Assembly: GCF_036625195.1 (NCBI RefSeq)
Contig: NZ_JAZKUG010000001.1
Coordinates: forward strand, 744,001-808,000
Source of the DNA: Accumulibacter sp.
GTDB lineage: Bacteria; Pseudomonadota; Gammaproteobacteria; Burkholderiales; Rhodocyclaceae
DNA length: 64,000 nucleotides
Reading direction: 5' to 3'
How positions within the stretch are numbered: position 1 is the stretch's first letter; every line of letters begins with the position of its first letter. The notes under the pieces are model-generated. The model did no database searches. It worked only from the letters and a program-made list of their open reading frames with translations, and was not told the origin of the DNA. This document shows, one piece after another, positions 9,138-17,926 of this stretch. The position numbers and the translations under genes are program-made.

Positions 9138-9977
9138 TCAATGACGCAGGCGTTGCAGGATACCCTCGAGCTGGTCGAGATCCCCGAAGTCGATCAGAAC
9201 CTTGCCGGCTCCCCGTCGGTTGGCACGGATAGCCACCTGAGCGCCCAGCAGGTCGGCGAGTTCGTCCTGCAGACGCAACAGGTCACGGTCCGGCCGTACC
9301 GACGCCACGGCCTTCGGCGGCTGCAGCGCATGCTGCACCAGGCGCTCGGCCTCACGCACCGACAACCCCTTGTGCACCACGCGCTGCGCCAGTTGCACCT
9401 GCTGCGCGCCGGCCAACGGCAGCAGCGCCCGCGCATGCCCCATGTCGATCTCGCCCTGCAGCAGCAGTTCCTGTACCGGCGGCGCGAGTTGCAGCAGGCG
9501 CAGCAGGTTCGATGCTGCCGGTCGCGAGCGGCCGACGGCATCGGCAGCCTGCTGGTGGGTCATCGAGAACTCGTCGATCAGCCGCTGCAGACCGAGCGCC
9601 TCCTCGAGCGGATTGAGGTTCTCGCGCTGGATGTTCTCGATCAGTGCCATCGCCAGCGCAGCTTCGTCCGGAATCTCGCGGATCAGCGTCGCCACCTCGT
9701 GCAGGCCAGCCATCTGCGCTGCCCGCCAGCGCCGCTCGCCGGCAATGATCTCGTACCGCTCGGCGGCGATCGGGCGGACGAGGATGGGCTGCATCAGCCC
9801 CTGTGCCCTGATCGATGCCGCCAACTCCTCCAATGAAGCGAGGTCCATCCGGGTTCGCGGCTGATACTTGCCTGGCTGGATCAAGGCAACCGGCAGCGTC
9901 CGCTGCTGCTCGCGCTTCTCCGCCTCGTCGCCAGCCAGCAGCGCATCGAGCCCGCGCCCGAGTCCCTTCATCTTCAT
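9138..9977 (-). CDS. parB: Chromosome partitioning protein ParB
   Basis: ParB loads at parS centromere sites and spreads as a CTP-dependent clamp, working with ParA. The 279 residues show the ParB N-terminal domain with PGKYQPRTRMD near 35, the CTP-binding motif AGERRWRAAQ near 80 and the partner motif ENIQRENLNPLEEA near 113. A helix-turn-helix follows (THQQAADAVGRSRPAASNLLRLL) and a C-terminal dimer segment. The ATG overlaps the parA stop by 4 bases. I did not find a parS palindrome in this window. Confidence 0.97.
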   Translation of the reverse strand: MKMKGLGRGLDALLAGDEAEKREQQRTLPVALIQPGKYQPRTRMDLASLEELAASIRAQGLMQPILVRPIAAERYEIIAGERRWRAAQMAGLHEVATLIREIPDEAALAMALIENIQRENLNPLEEALGLQRLIDEFSMTHQQAADAVGRSRPAASNLLRLLQLAPPVQELLLQGEIDMGHARALLPLAGAQQVQLAQRVVHKGLSVREAERLVQHALQPPKAVASVRPDRDLLRLQDELADLLGAQVAIRANRRGAGKVLIDFGDLDQLEGILQRLRH

Positions 9978-10786
9978 GGCCTCCCTCCCGCAGTGGCCGG
10001 CGGTGCTTTCGCCGTGGAGGCCTGGTCACGGTGCCGCACCAGCGTTTCGTGTGCCAGCGCGAGGTAGGCTTGCGCTCCCTTCGATGCGCGATCGAAGGCG
10101 ATCGCAGGCTTGCCATGGGAGGGCGCTTCCGCCAGCCTGACGTTGCGCGGGATTATCGTGCGATAGACCTTGCCACCGAAGTGCCCCTCGAGATCGCGTG
10201 ACACCTGCTGCGTCAGCGTCGAACGTGGGTCGAACATCGTCCTCAGCAGCCCCTCGATTTCCAGCACGGGGTTGAGATGCGCGCGCACCTTCTTCAGCGT
10301 CGCGACGAGATCGGTCAGGCCCTCGAGGGCGTAATACTCGCACTGCATCGGGATCATCACCCGATCGGCAGCCACCAGGCCATTGACCGTCAGCAGGTTG
10401 AGCGCAGGCGGACAATCGAGGAGGATGAAATCATAGCTGCCGCGAACCGCCACGAGTGCTTCGCGCAGGCGGTACTCGCGCCGGACGAGGTCGATCAGGT
10501 CGACTTCGGCACCGGCCAGTTCCCGGTTCGCCGGCAGCAGGTCGAAGGCGAAGTCGGTCCGCAGACAGGTAGCCAGCAGAGTCGAACTCCCGATCAGCAC
10601 CTGATAGACGGTCGGCATGGCCTCCCGCTTGACCACCCCGCAACCGGTGGTGGCGTTGCCCTGCGGATCGAGGTCGATCAGCAACACCCGTTGCCCGAGT
10701 TCGGCCAGACAGGCGGCAAGGTTGACAGCGGTCGTGGTCTTGCCGACACCGCCCTTCTGATTGGTCACTGCGATGACTGTTGCCAA
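9974..10786 (-). CDS. parA: Chromosome partitioning ATPase ParA
   Basis: ParA is the Walker-type ATPase partner of ParB. The deviant Walker A motif NQKGGVGKTTTAVNLA is at residues 7-22, followed by LIDLDPQGNATTG and DCPPALNLLTVNGL. I take the TTG at 10786 as the start: GGGGAG lies 7 bases upstream, and the resulting LATVIAVTNQKGG matches the family's short amino terminus. An ATG at 10804 is possible, but would put the ribosome-binding site inside the coding region. The gene overlaps the end of rsmG by 22 bases. Confidence 0.95.
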   Translation of the reverse strand: MATVIAVTNQKGGVGKTTTAVNLAACLAELGQRVLLIDLDPQGNATTGCGVVKREAMPTVYQVLIGSSTLLATCLRTDFAFDLLPANRELAGAEVDLIDLVRREYRLREALVAVRGSYDFILLDCPPALNLLTVNGLVAADRVMIPMQCEYYALEGLTDLVATLKKVRAHLNPVLEIEGLLRTMFDPRSTLTQQVSRDLEGHFGGKVYRTIIPRNVRLAEAPSHGKPAIAFDRASKGAQAYLALAHETLVRHRDQASTAKAPPATAGGRP

Positions 10787-11433
10787 CTCGACTCTCCCCT
10801 GCATGCTGCTGTATCAGTCTCGATCACCACCAGATGGCGCTCGCCGCCAACCCCCGGTACCGCCAGGCGATGCACGCCGGCGACGCGGACCCCGGCCGGC
10901 AACCGCGCGATCTCCTCGTCCGGCCGCTGCCCCTTCATCGCCAGCCAGCGGCCACCCGTCCGCAGCAGGTGGCGTGAGGACGAGACCAGCGTGCCGAGAT
11001 CGGCAAAGGCGCGCGCGGTGATCGCCGCAAAGCGACCACTCGGCTGCAGGGCCTCCACCCGCCGACAGTGTACGGCGAGGTTGCCCAGCGCCAGCTCGAT
11101 CGCCGCCTGCTGCAGAAAGGCCGCCTTCTTCGAGTTGCTGTCGACGAGGACGACCTGCAACTCCGGGCGGACAATCGCCAGCGGGATTCCCGGCATGCCG
11201 CCACCGCTGCCGACATCGAGCAGCGGCGTCCCACCGACGAAGGGCAGCACCGCCAGCGAATCGAGCAGATGATGGCTGACGGCCTGTGCCGAATCGGCGA
11301 TGGCGGTCAGGCGATAGACCCTGTTCCACTTCTCGAGCAGCTGCAGGTAGTCGAGCAGCTTCTGCCGTGCCGGCAGTGCCAGTTCGATGCCGAGGCAGGC
11401 GGCACCCTCGGTCAACTGCTCGGATAGGCTCAT
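10765..11433 (-). CDS. rsmG: 16S rRNA (guanine-527 N7)-methyltransferase RsmG
   Basis: RsmG (GidB) methylates G527 of 16S rRNA using S-adenosylmethionine. The 222-residue product carries the SAM motif LLDVGSGGGMPGIPLAI near residue 70 and the family motifs HLLDSLAVLPF and ITARAFADLGTLV. It overlaps mnmG by 4 bases (ATGA), the classical gidA-gidB arrangement, and is followed by parA. Confidence 0.97.
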   Translation of the reverse strand: MSLSEQLTEGAACLGIELALPARQKLLDYLQLLEKWNRVYRLTAIADSAQAVSHHLLDSLAVLPFVGGTPLLDVGSGGGMPGIPLAIVRPELQVVLVDSNSKKAAFLQQAAIELALGNLAVHCRRVEALQPSGRFAAITARAFADLGTLVSSSRHLLRTGGRWLAMKGQRPDEEIARLPAGVRVAGVHRLAVPGVGGERHLVVIETDTAACRGESSWQQSSQ

Positions 11434-13349
11434 CGCTCCTCGCCGGAAGACCGCGTGCCGCCGCCTGGCTGCGCGCGTTTCAGGCAGACGAGCAGGATGG
11501 AGATCGCCGCCGGCGTCACGCCCGGGATCCGCGAGGCCTGCCCGAGCGTCTGCGGGCGCTGTTGCTGCAGCTTGTCGCGTACCTCGCGTGACAGCCCACC
11601 GACCTGCGCAAAATCGAAATCGTCGGGAAAACGCAGCTCTTCGCTCGCCTGCTTCCTTGCCACCTCGTCCTGCTGGCGCTCGATGTAGCCCTGATACCGG
11701 GCCTGGATCTCGACCTGCTCGGCGACCTGCGGATCGTCGAGACCGGCATCGACGAGGACACCGTCTACGCGCAGCGTCATCAACGTCGGATAGCTGACCT
11801 CCGGTCGACGAAGCAGTTCGTGCAGCGCATACTCGCGCTCGAGCGGCCTGCCGAAGACACGCAGCGCTTCCGCATCGGCCAGCCGGGCGGGATGGACCCA
11901 GGTGGACCGCAACCGCTCCTGCTCGCGGGCGATGGCCTCCTGCTTGGCAGAGAAGGCCGCCCAGCGCCGGTCATCGACCAGCCCGAGTCGACGCCCGATC
12001 GCGGTCAGCCGCAGATCGGCGTTGTCCTCGCGCAGAGACAGGCGATACTCGGCGCGACTGGTGAACATGCGGTAGGGCTCGGAAACGCCACGGGTGACCA
12101 GGTCGTCGGCCAGAACTCCGAGGTAGGCCTCGTCGCGGCGCGGGGTCCACGCATCCCTTTCCTGCACCAGCAGCGCCGCGTTGGCGCCGGCCAGCAGGCC
12201 CTGTGCGGCAGCTTCCTCGTAGCCGGTGGTGCCGTTGATCTGGCCGGCGAAGAACAGGCCAGGGATGGCGCTGGTCTCGAGCGAGGCACGCAGGCGCCGT
12301 GGGTCGAAGAAATCGTATTCGATCGCGTAGCCCGGGCGCAGGATGTGACAGCGCTCGAGACCGCGAATCGAACGGACGATCGCCAGTTGCACGTCGAACG
12401 GCAGGCTGGTCGAGATCCCGTTCGGGTAGATCTCGTTCGTCTCCAGACCTTCCGGCTCGAGAAAGACGTTGTGGCTGTCCTTGCTCGCGAAACGATGGAT
12501 CTTGTCCTCGATCGACGGGCAGTAACGCGGTCCGACCCCCTCGATGACCCCGGTGTACATCGGCGAGCGATCGAGGTTGGCGCGGATGATGTCGTGCGTC
12601 TGCTGGTTGGTGCTGGTGACCCAGCACGGTAGCTGACGGGGATGCTGGCTCGCGGCGCCGAGGAAGGAGAAGACCGGCAGCGGATCATCCGAGTGCTGCT
12701 CGGTCATCGCCGCAAAGTCTATCGTGCGGCCGTCGAGCCGCGGCGGCGTGCCGGTCTTCAGGCGGCCGACCGGCAACTGCAGCTCGCGCAGCCGCGCCGC
12801 CAGCGAGACCGACGGCGGGTCGCCCATCCGGCCGCCGCTGAGGTTTGCGAGACCGACGTGGATCAGGCCGTTGAGGAAGGTGCCGGTGGTCAGCACCACC
12901 GCACGCGCCGGAAAACGGATGCCGAGCTGGCTGACGACGCCCGCGACCCGCCCGTTGTCGAGCAGCAGATCGTCGCAGGCCTGGGCGAAGATCGTCAGAT
13001 TCTCCTGCACCTCCAGCCGGCGGCGAATCGCCTGGCGATAGAGCACGCGATCGGCCTGCGCACGCGTCGCACGAACCGCCGGGCCCTTGCTGGCATTGAG
13101 GATGCGGAACTGGATCCCAGCCTCGTCGGTAGCCACCGCCATCGCCCCGCCCAGCGCGTCGACCTCCTTCACCAGATGCCCCTTGCCGATGCCGCCAATC
13201 GACGGATTGCAGCTCATCGCACCGAGCGTTTCGAGGTTGTGCGTCAGCAGCAGCGTCCGCACGCCCATGCGCGCCGCTGCGAGCGCCGCCTCGGTGCCGG
13301 CATGGCCGCCACCCACGACGATGACGTCGAACCGGTCGGGGAAGAGCAT
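11430..13349 (-). CDS. mnmG: tRNA uridine-34 carboxymethylaminomethyl enzyme MnmG
   Basis: MnmG (GidA) modifies wobble uridine 34 together with MnmE, using FAD and a folate. The 639-residue protein has the N-terminal FAD motif VIVVGGGHAGTEAALAAARMG, the signatures SCNPSIGGIGKGHLVKE and TGTFLNGLIHVG, and a C-terminal domain with the conserved SREVRDKLQQQRPQTLGQASRIPGVTPAAISILLV. The start at 13349 (MLFPDRFDVIV) is canonical; upstream extension has no similarity. Confidence 0.98.
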   Translation of the reverse strand: MLFPDRFDVIVVGGGHAGTEAALAAARMGVRTLLLTHNLETLGAMSCNPSIGGIGKGHLVKEVDALGGAMAVATDEAGIQFRILNASKGPAVRATRAQADRVLYRQAIRRRLEVQENLTIFAQACDDLLLDNGRVAGVVSQLGIRFPARAVVLTTGTFLNGLIHVGLANLSGGRMGDPPSVSLAARLRELQLPVGRLKTGTPPRLDGRTIDFAAMTEQHSDDPLPVFSFLGAASQHPRQLPCWVTSTNQQTHDIIRANLDRSPMYTGVIEGVGPRYCPSIEDKIHRFASKDSHNVFLEPEGLETNEIYPNGISTSLPFDVQLAIVRSIRGLERCHILRPGYAIEYDFFDPRRLRASLETSAIPGLFFAGQINGTTGYEEAAAQGLLAGANAALLVQERDAWTPRRDEAYLGVLADDLVTRGVSEPYRMFTSRAEYRLSLREDNADLRLTAIGRRLGLVDDRRWAAFSAKQEAIAREQERLRSTWVHPARLADAEALRVFGRPLEREYALHELLRRPEVSYPTLMTLRVDGVLVDAGLDDPQVAEQVEIQARYQGYIERQQDEVARKQASEELRFPDDFDFAQVGGLSREVRDKLQQQRPQTLGQASRIPGVTPAAISILLVCLKRAQPGGGTRSSGEER

Positions 13350-13500
13350 CGGCGATACGCGATCTGGAAACGCAATGGAAAGAGCGGGAGCGCGCGATTC
13401 TACGCCAGTTCGCCGCCCGCCCAAAGCATTCCGCGCTGGCGCGGCGCGCGCCGCGGCACCGCCCGTGGCGATAGGTCCGTGCTGCAGGCGTGAACGGCAA

Positions 13501-13518
13501 CGGGCGCCGAAGCGCCCG
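13501..13518 (-). terminator. Hairpin downstream of porin 1
   Basis: A GC-rich perfect stem (CGGGCGC / GCGCCCG) with a short GAA-containing loop lies just after the porin-1 stop. On the minus strand it is followed by TTGCCGTT, a weak U-tract. The core is the same as that of the porin-2 terminator. Confidence 0.55.
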
Positions 13519-13548
13519 CTGGTGATACTCGGAGAAGTCTGCAGACGA

Positions 13549-14754
13549 TCAGAAGCTGTGGCGAATCCCGGCACCCAGCGTGTAGTTGCTCTCGCCACGC
13601 GCGCCGATTCCCTCGCCGTTGCCAGCGACCTGGGTCTGCACAGGAACCGAGTAGCGGTCGTTGTCGAAGTAGCTATAGGCGGCGTACAGCGCCGTGCGCT
13701 TCGACAGGTTGTACTGATACATTGCACCCCATCCCCAGCTGTCGCCGTCAGGGGCGTTGCGGTTGTCGACCGAAAGCTTGCCGTAACTGATGCCGACGAC
13801 GCCATTGCCCAGAGGCGCGGACAGGCCGACGGTCCAGATGTCATTCTTGGCAGCGATCTCGTTTCCATATGCGCCAAGAACGATACCCCTGTTGTTGTTA
13901 TCCAGCGCCTGATAGCTGGCGTAGGCCTTGACGACCTTGAAGTCCCAGCTGCCACCGACATACCACTCGTTGATGTCCGCGCCTTGGCCTTGACCGAGGG
14001 TCTGCGCCGGCCACTTCTGCTTGACATTCTGGCGGCTCTGGTAGACCGCATCGAGGTTTATTGGGCCATTGGCATAGTTGAGACCGAGGCCAACACTGCC
14101 ATTTTCGCTGGTCGAAACCAACTTGTCGTTGCGGGTGGTGATCGTAGTCGTCGCATCCGGGTCGGCAGGGGTCGGCGTACGCTCGGTTATGCTGCTGTTT
14201 TCGCCGAAGCCGTAGATCGCGCTGACCGTAAAGCCGGCCATGCTGTTACTGGTGTAGGTGATCGCGTTGTTGTAGCGCGCCGGGCTGTTCGGGGTGATCG
14301 AGTTACCCGCGTAGACGCTCAAACTCGACTGTATACCCAAGTCGGTCGCTTCTAGCGCGTCGTTGTTGGCGGTGGCGTTGAAGCCGGGTGCATACTGCCG
14401 GCCGAGGGCAACGGTGCCCCAGTTGCTCGACAGTCCGACGAACTGCTGCCGCGCATTCAAGCCGGCGGTACCGATACCATTGTTGCCGTCGATGTCGAGA
14501 CCGTACTCAAGCGTGAACACCGCCTTCAGACCGTTGCCCAGCGCCTCTTCACCCTTGAATCCGAGGCGATTGCCGGCCGTTCCGCCGCCGCCATTGAGAC
14601 CGCTGAACTTGTTGGTACCGCCGCCGACCCCGGCTTTGCCCTGGCTATAAACGTACATGTTGTCGAGTACGCCGTACATGGTGACGTTGGTCTGCGCTAC
14701 AGCAACGCCTGAAGCAAGGCTTGCCACGGCTAGTGCGATGATCTTCTTGTTCAT
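13549..14754 (-). CDS. Gram-negative trimeric porin (first copy)
   Basis: A 401-residue outer-membrane general porin of the betaproteobacterial type. A signal peptide (MNKKIIALAVASLASGVAVAQ, cleavage after AQ at about 21) is followed by TNVTMYGVLDN, the classical first strand. Glycine- and aromatic-rich beta-strands run throughout, with RLGFKGEEALGNGLKAVFTLEYGL near 60-90 and the terminal GAGIRHSF ending in Phe, the Omp assembly signal. It probably passes small hydrophilic solutes; specificity cannot be read. A second homologue lies just upstream in the same direction. Confidence 0.95.
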   Translation of the reverse strand: MNKKIIALAVASLASGVAVAQTNVTMYGVLDNMYVYSQGKAGVGGGTNKFSGLNGGGGTAGNRLGFKGEEALGNGLKAVFTLEYGLDIDGNNGIGTAGLNARQQFVGLSSNWGTVALGRQYAPGFNATANNDALEATDLGIQSSLSVYAGNSITPNSPARYNNAITYTSNSMAGFTVSAIYGFGENSSITERTPTPADPDATTTITTRNDKLVSTSENGSVGLGLNYANGPINLDAVYQSRQNVKQKWPAQTLGQGQGADINEWYVGGSWDFKVVKAYASYQALDNNNRGIVLGAYGNEIAAKNDIWTVGLSAPLGNGVVGISYGKLSVDNRNAPDGDSWGWGAMYQYNLSKRTALYAAYSYFDNDRYSVPVQTQVAGNGEGIGARGESNYTLGAGIRHSF

Positions 14755-15114
14755 GAGCTCAACTCCGATAGGTCAATTAGGGAAAGCCGGACTGATTTCT
14801 CTCACCAGTGCGAACGCCTCAGCTCGCTGGACGCCCGCTTCTTTTGTATTCCATGGCGCAATTTTGGCAGCGGGGCGAGGAATCGGCAAGCTGTGTCGCC
14901 CGCCGTTGCTGCTGGCCGGCGAAAAGTGTTGCCTTTTCGTCACATCTCTTGCGGACGCCGCATGGCTGTGGGCGAAAACGGCATGGCTACCCGGGAGGTG
15001 AGTTCGTGCGCCATGGCTGCCCCGGTGGCATGAATCGCTTGGGGAGGTGGTCGCCAGGCAAGAAAAAACGGGCGCCGAAGCGCCCGTTCCGTATTTCAGC
15101 CTGATGTAGCCGGC
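14755..15114. other. Intergenic region between the two porin genes
   Basis: About 360 bases without a convincing gene. The end next to 15114 contains the porin-2 terminator. The rest must hold the porin-1 promoter and leader: a GGAG sequence lies 9 bases before the porin-1 ATG. I see no confident -35/-10 pair. Confidence 0.6.
15063..15088 (-). terminator. Intrinsic terminator of porin 2
   Basis: On the minus strand AACGGGCGC pairs with GCGCCCGTT around a short loop and is followed directly by TTTTTTCTT. It lies 27 bases after the porin-2 stop and separates the two porin transcription units. Confidence 0.85.
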
Positions 15115-16413
15115 TTAGAAGCTGTGGCGAATGCCCGCGAGGAAGGTGTTGTTGCTCTCGCCCATGCCACCGGTGCCGCCAAAGCCGCCGACATTCGCGC
15201 TGACCGGGTTGAGCGGCATGCTGTCGTTGTCGTTCTTGACCCAGACATAACCCGCGTACGCCGTCGTGCGCTTCGAGAAGGCATAGGTGCCGGCGATCAT
15301 CGCGCCGTTGCTCTTGCCGTCGACAGCGCCATCGAAATTCGTCTGCGCCCACGCAAGATGGATGTTGGCGTTGCCCAGCGGGACCACCGCACCGACCGAC
15401 CAAGTATTGTTGTCGTTGTCATAGAAGTTCTTGTCGTTCTGGTCTTGGTAGCTGGCCATCACCTTGACGACCTTGAAGTCGTAGCTGCCGCCGACATACC
15501 ACTCGTTGATGTCGTCACCCCAGGCGAATGAATTGGTGGTGTAGGTAATCGGCGCCGTCGCGAATGCAGTGTTTGTGTTGTTTACGAGAGGCAACGCATT
15601 GTTGGCATTCGGGATGTAGCCGTCCGTGGTCCGGACTTTTTGGCGAACCTGATACACGGCATCGAGATTCAGCCCGCCGGTTGCAAAGTTGGCACCGAGA
15701 GCCCAGCGGCTGTTGTCGGTGGTCGAGACGCAATTGTCGTTGTAGGTGGCAGCCGTTGTCGTGTTACTCGGATTGGCTGCGGTCGGAACCCGAAACGTCG
15801 TGCAAGTGCTGTTCTCGCCAAACGAATAGATTGCCTTACCCGTGAACCCACCCCAGTTCGGAGTCGTGTAGGTGAGGGCGTTGTTCCACCGTGCGTTGCT
15901 GTTCGGGGTGATGGTGTTGCCGGCCTGAGCGGTCATGAACGACTGCGGCTCGAAGGCAGCGCCAGCGGCCGGATCGTTGTTCGCCGTCGCTTGGTAGCCC
16001 GGCGAATACTGGCGACCTAGGGCGATCTGACCGAAGTTGCCGGCAAGACCGACGAACTGTTGGCGGGCATTGAGGCTACCGGTGCTGCCGACGCCATTGT
16101 TGCCATCGATGCCGAGCGAATACTCGAGGGTGAAGACGGCCTTCAGGCCATTGCCCAGAGCTTCTTCCCCGCGGAAGCCAAGACGCGAGCCGCTCAGCAG
16201 GCCGGACTGGATGCCGCTGAAGGTGTTCTTGCCTGGAACTTGGACGATATCAAGGCTTTGCCCCCCAAGAGCAGGAACGTAAGCCCTTCCAGCGTCTCCC
16301 GAACTATAGACATAGCCGGCATCGACGATGCCGTACATCGTGACATTGGTCTGGGCAAAAGCGGCGCCCGAAGCCACGCTGGCGACTGCCAGTGCGATGA
16401 GTTTCTTTTGCAT
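15115..16413 (-). CDS. Gram-negative trimeric porin (second copy)
   Basis: A 432-residue porin, homologous to the gene just downstream. It has a signal peptide (MQKKLIALAVASVASGAAFAQ), first strand TNVTMYGIVDAGYVYS, the shared segment RLGFRGEEALGNGLKAVFTLEYSLGIDGNNG, and a carboxy-terminal LAGIRHSF. Extra length relative to copy 1 lies in predicted loops, including an Asn/Ala/Thr-rich insertion with two cysteines (STCTTFRV and YNDNCVS) that may form a loop disulphide. GAGGAGA precedes the ATG. Paralogue divergence in the loops suggests different substrate or phage exposure. Confidence 0.95.
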   Translation of the reverse strand: MQKKLIALAVASVASGAAFAQTNVTMYGIVDAGYVYSSGDAGRAYVPALGGQSLDIVQVPGKNTFSGIQSGLLSGSRLGFRGEEALGNGLKAVFTLEYSLGIDGNNGVGSTGSLNARQQFVGLAGNFGQIALGRQYSPGYQATANNDPAAGAAFEPQSFMTAQAGNTITPNSNARWNNALTYTTPNWGGFTGKAIYSFGENSTCTTFRVPTAANPSNTTTAATYNDNCVSTTDNSRWALGANFATGGLNLDAVYQVRQKVRTTDGYIPNANNALPLVNNTNTAFATAPITYTTNSFAWGDDINEWYVGGSYDFKVVKVMASYQDQNDKNFYDNDNNTWSVGAVVPLGNANIHLAWAQTNFDGAVDGKSNGAMIAGTYAFSKRTTAYAGYVWVKNDNDSMPLNPVSANVGGFGGTGGMGESNNTFLAGIRHSF

Positions 16414-16735
16414 GGTGAATCTCCTCTAGGTTTGAGATCGATGAAGCGAACTGCAGCCTCACCAAACCGGACCTCTCGAAAAAGAAACGAGAAGTTGGAG
16501 CGATTCTGGCAAAGCGAAATTGCCGCGGCAAGCGCCGTGTACGCTTTCATTGACGGCCCGCGGGCGTTTGTTGGTTTTTCGCAACAGGCGGCAGAATTCT
16601 CGCGAGAAAAGATTCGACCGATTGTCCTGCCAGCCTGCGATCGGGCGCGCAAGCGCGACCAAAGCGCTCGCCCTGCCGGACAAAGAGGAACGATGTAGAA
16701 TTCTTACTCGCACTCTTGCTTGTTGGAGTCCCGGG
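16414..16735. other. Divergent intergenic region between porin 2 and the AbrB-type gene
   Basis: About 320 bases without a supported gene. It must contain the porin-2 promoter (minus) and the antitoxin promoter (plus). A perfect 12-bp palindrome, TTCTCGCGAGAA, lies at 16597-16608, and could be an operator. No other clear element is visible. Confidence 0.5.
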
Positions 16736-16984
16736 ATGCGTGTCACGAGCAAAGGCCAAGTCACCATGCCACAGGCGATCCGCCATGCGGCCGGGCTGCT
16801 GCCGCACACTGAAGTCGAATTCGTTTACGAAAACGAGCAGGTCATCCTGCGCGCCAGCGACCACGACCGGCGGTCAAGATTCGAAGCGGCGATCCAGCGC
16901 GCGCGTGCGGTGCCCCTGACGCAGGCTTTCCGTGGCAAGTCTGCCGACGAGATCATGGCCTTCCTGAGAGACCCGGAAGCGTGA
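16736..16984 (+). CDS. AbrB/MazE-type antitoxin
   Basis: An 82-residue protein with an N-terminal SpoVT/AbrB swapped-hairpin DNA-binding domain (MRVTSKGQVTMPQAIRHAAGLLPHTEVEFVYENEQVIL) and a C-terminal tail (RGKSADEIMAFLRDP) of the type that masks a PIN toxin. GGAG lies 9 bases before the ATG. Its stop overlaps the GTG of the following PIN-domain frame by 4 bases, the usual antitoxin-toxin arrangement. The partner is broken, so this antitoxin is probably an orphan. Confidence 0.85.
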   Translation: MRVTSKGQVTMPQAIRHAAGLLPHTEVEFVYENEQVILRASDHDRRSRFEAAIQRARAVPLTQAFRGKSADEIMAFLRDPEA

Positions 16985-17110
16985 CGCCAGTATTGGTCGA
17001 CTCGTGCGTCATCATCGATCTTCTGGCAGCCGAGAGCAGCTGGTCCGCATGGTGGATGGCCAGGCTGTCGGCGCTCTCCGGGTCGCGGCCGCTGGCGACC
17101 ACTCTCCGCG
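16981..17110 (+). pseudogene. Truncated PIN-domain (VapC-like) toxin
   Basis: From the GTG at 16981 the frame reads VTPVLVDSCVIIDLLAAE, the first strand and helix of a PIN nuclease with its first catalytic Asp (D7 in VDSC). It continues for about 40 residues to RPLATT, then runs into the antisense strand of trpC and stops at 17158-17160. A complete PIN protein needs about 130 residues, with three further acidic residues. The gene has lost its 3' two thirds at the junction with trpC and should be inactive. Confidence 0.75.
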
Positions 17111-17899
17111 TCAGGCGAACAGCCCGGCGAGCGCCTCGCCCGGTTCTTCGGCACGCATGAAGGCTTCGCCGACGAGGAAGGCGTGCACGCCGTGCGCACG
17201 CATCAGGCGCACGTCGGCTGGGGCGAGGATGCCACTCTCGGTGACGACGAGGCGGTCGGCGGGAATTTCGGGCAGCAGCTCGAGCGTCGTCTGCAGGCTG
17301 ACGGCAAAGCTGCGCAGGTTGCGGTTGTTGATGCCGAGCAGCGGTGTCGCGAGCTGCAGCGCGAGATCGAGTTCGCTGCGGTCATGCACTTCGACCAGAA
17401 CCGCCATTCCGAGGCCGTCGGCGAGCGCCTCGAAGTCGCGCAGCGCCGGCAGGTCGAGCGCGGCAACGATCAACAGGACGGCGTCGGCGCCCATCGCCCG
17501 CGCTTCGTACAGCTGATAGGGGTCGACCAGGAAATCCTTGCGCAGAACCGGCAGCTCGCAGGCGGCACGCGCTTCCTGCAGGAAGCCGGGCGACCCCTGG
17601 AAGAACTGCCGATCGGTCAGCACCGACAGGCATGCCGCGCCATGCCGCTGATAACTGGCGGCGATCCCGGCCGGCCGGAAGTCGGTGCGCAGGACACCGC
17701 GCGACGGACTCGCCCTCTTGATCTCGGCGATCACCGCCGCTTCGCCGGCGGCGATCCGTCGGCTCAGGCTGCCGACGAAGGGGCGCACGGGCGGCGCCGT
17801 TTCGGCGCTGGCACGCAACTCGCCCAGCGGCACGCGAGCTTGCGCGGCAGCGACCTCGTCACGCTTGACGGCAAGGATCCGGTCGAGAATGTCACTCAT
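17111..17899 (-). CDS. trpC: Indole-3-glycerol phosphate synthase
   Basis: TrpC closes the indole ring in tryptophan synthesis. The 262-residue TIM barrel holds VIAEIKRASPSRGVLR near residues 57-72, VLRKDFLVDPYQLYEARAMGADAVLLI near 118-145, LLGINNRNLRSF near 185 and VTESGI near 213. This single-function form lacks a fused TrpF. It is the last gene of trpGDC, 27 bases after trpD; a broken toxin gene abuts its 3' end on the other strand. Confidence 0.98.
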   Translation of the reverse strand: MSDILDRILAVKRDEVAAAQARVPLGELRASAETAPPVRPFVGSLSRRIAAGEAAVIAEIKRASPSRGVLRTDFRPAGIAASYQRHGAACLSVLTDRQFFQGSPGFLQEARAACELPVLRKDFLVDPYQLYEARAMGADAVLLIVAALDLPALRDFEALADGLGMAVLVEVHDRSELDLALQLATPLLGINNRNLRSFAVSLQTTLELLPEIPADRLVVTESGILAPADVRLMRAHGVHAFLVGEAFMRAEEPGEALAGLFA

Positions 17900-17926
17900 G
17901 ACGTGCGCTGGCGAGGGGCCGGTCGA

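Noticed and set aside
9138..13349. parS centromere site near parAB
   Set aside because: I looked for the TGTTTCACGTGAAACA type of palindrome and saw no convincing match.
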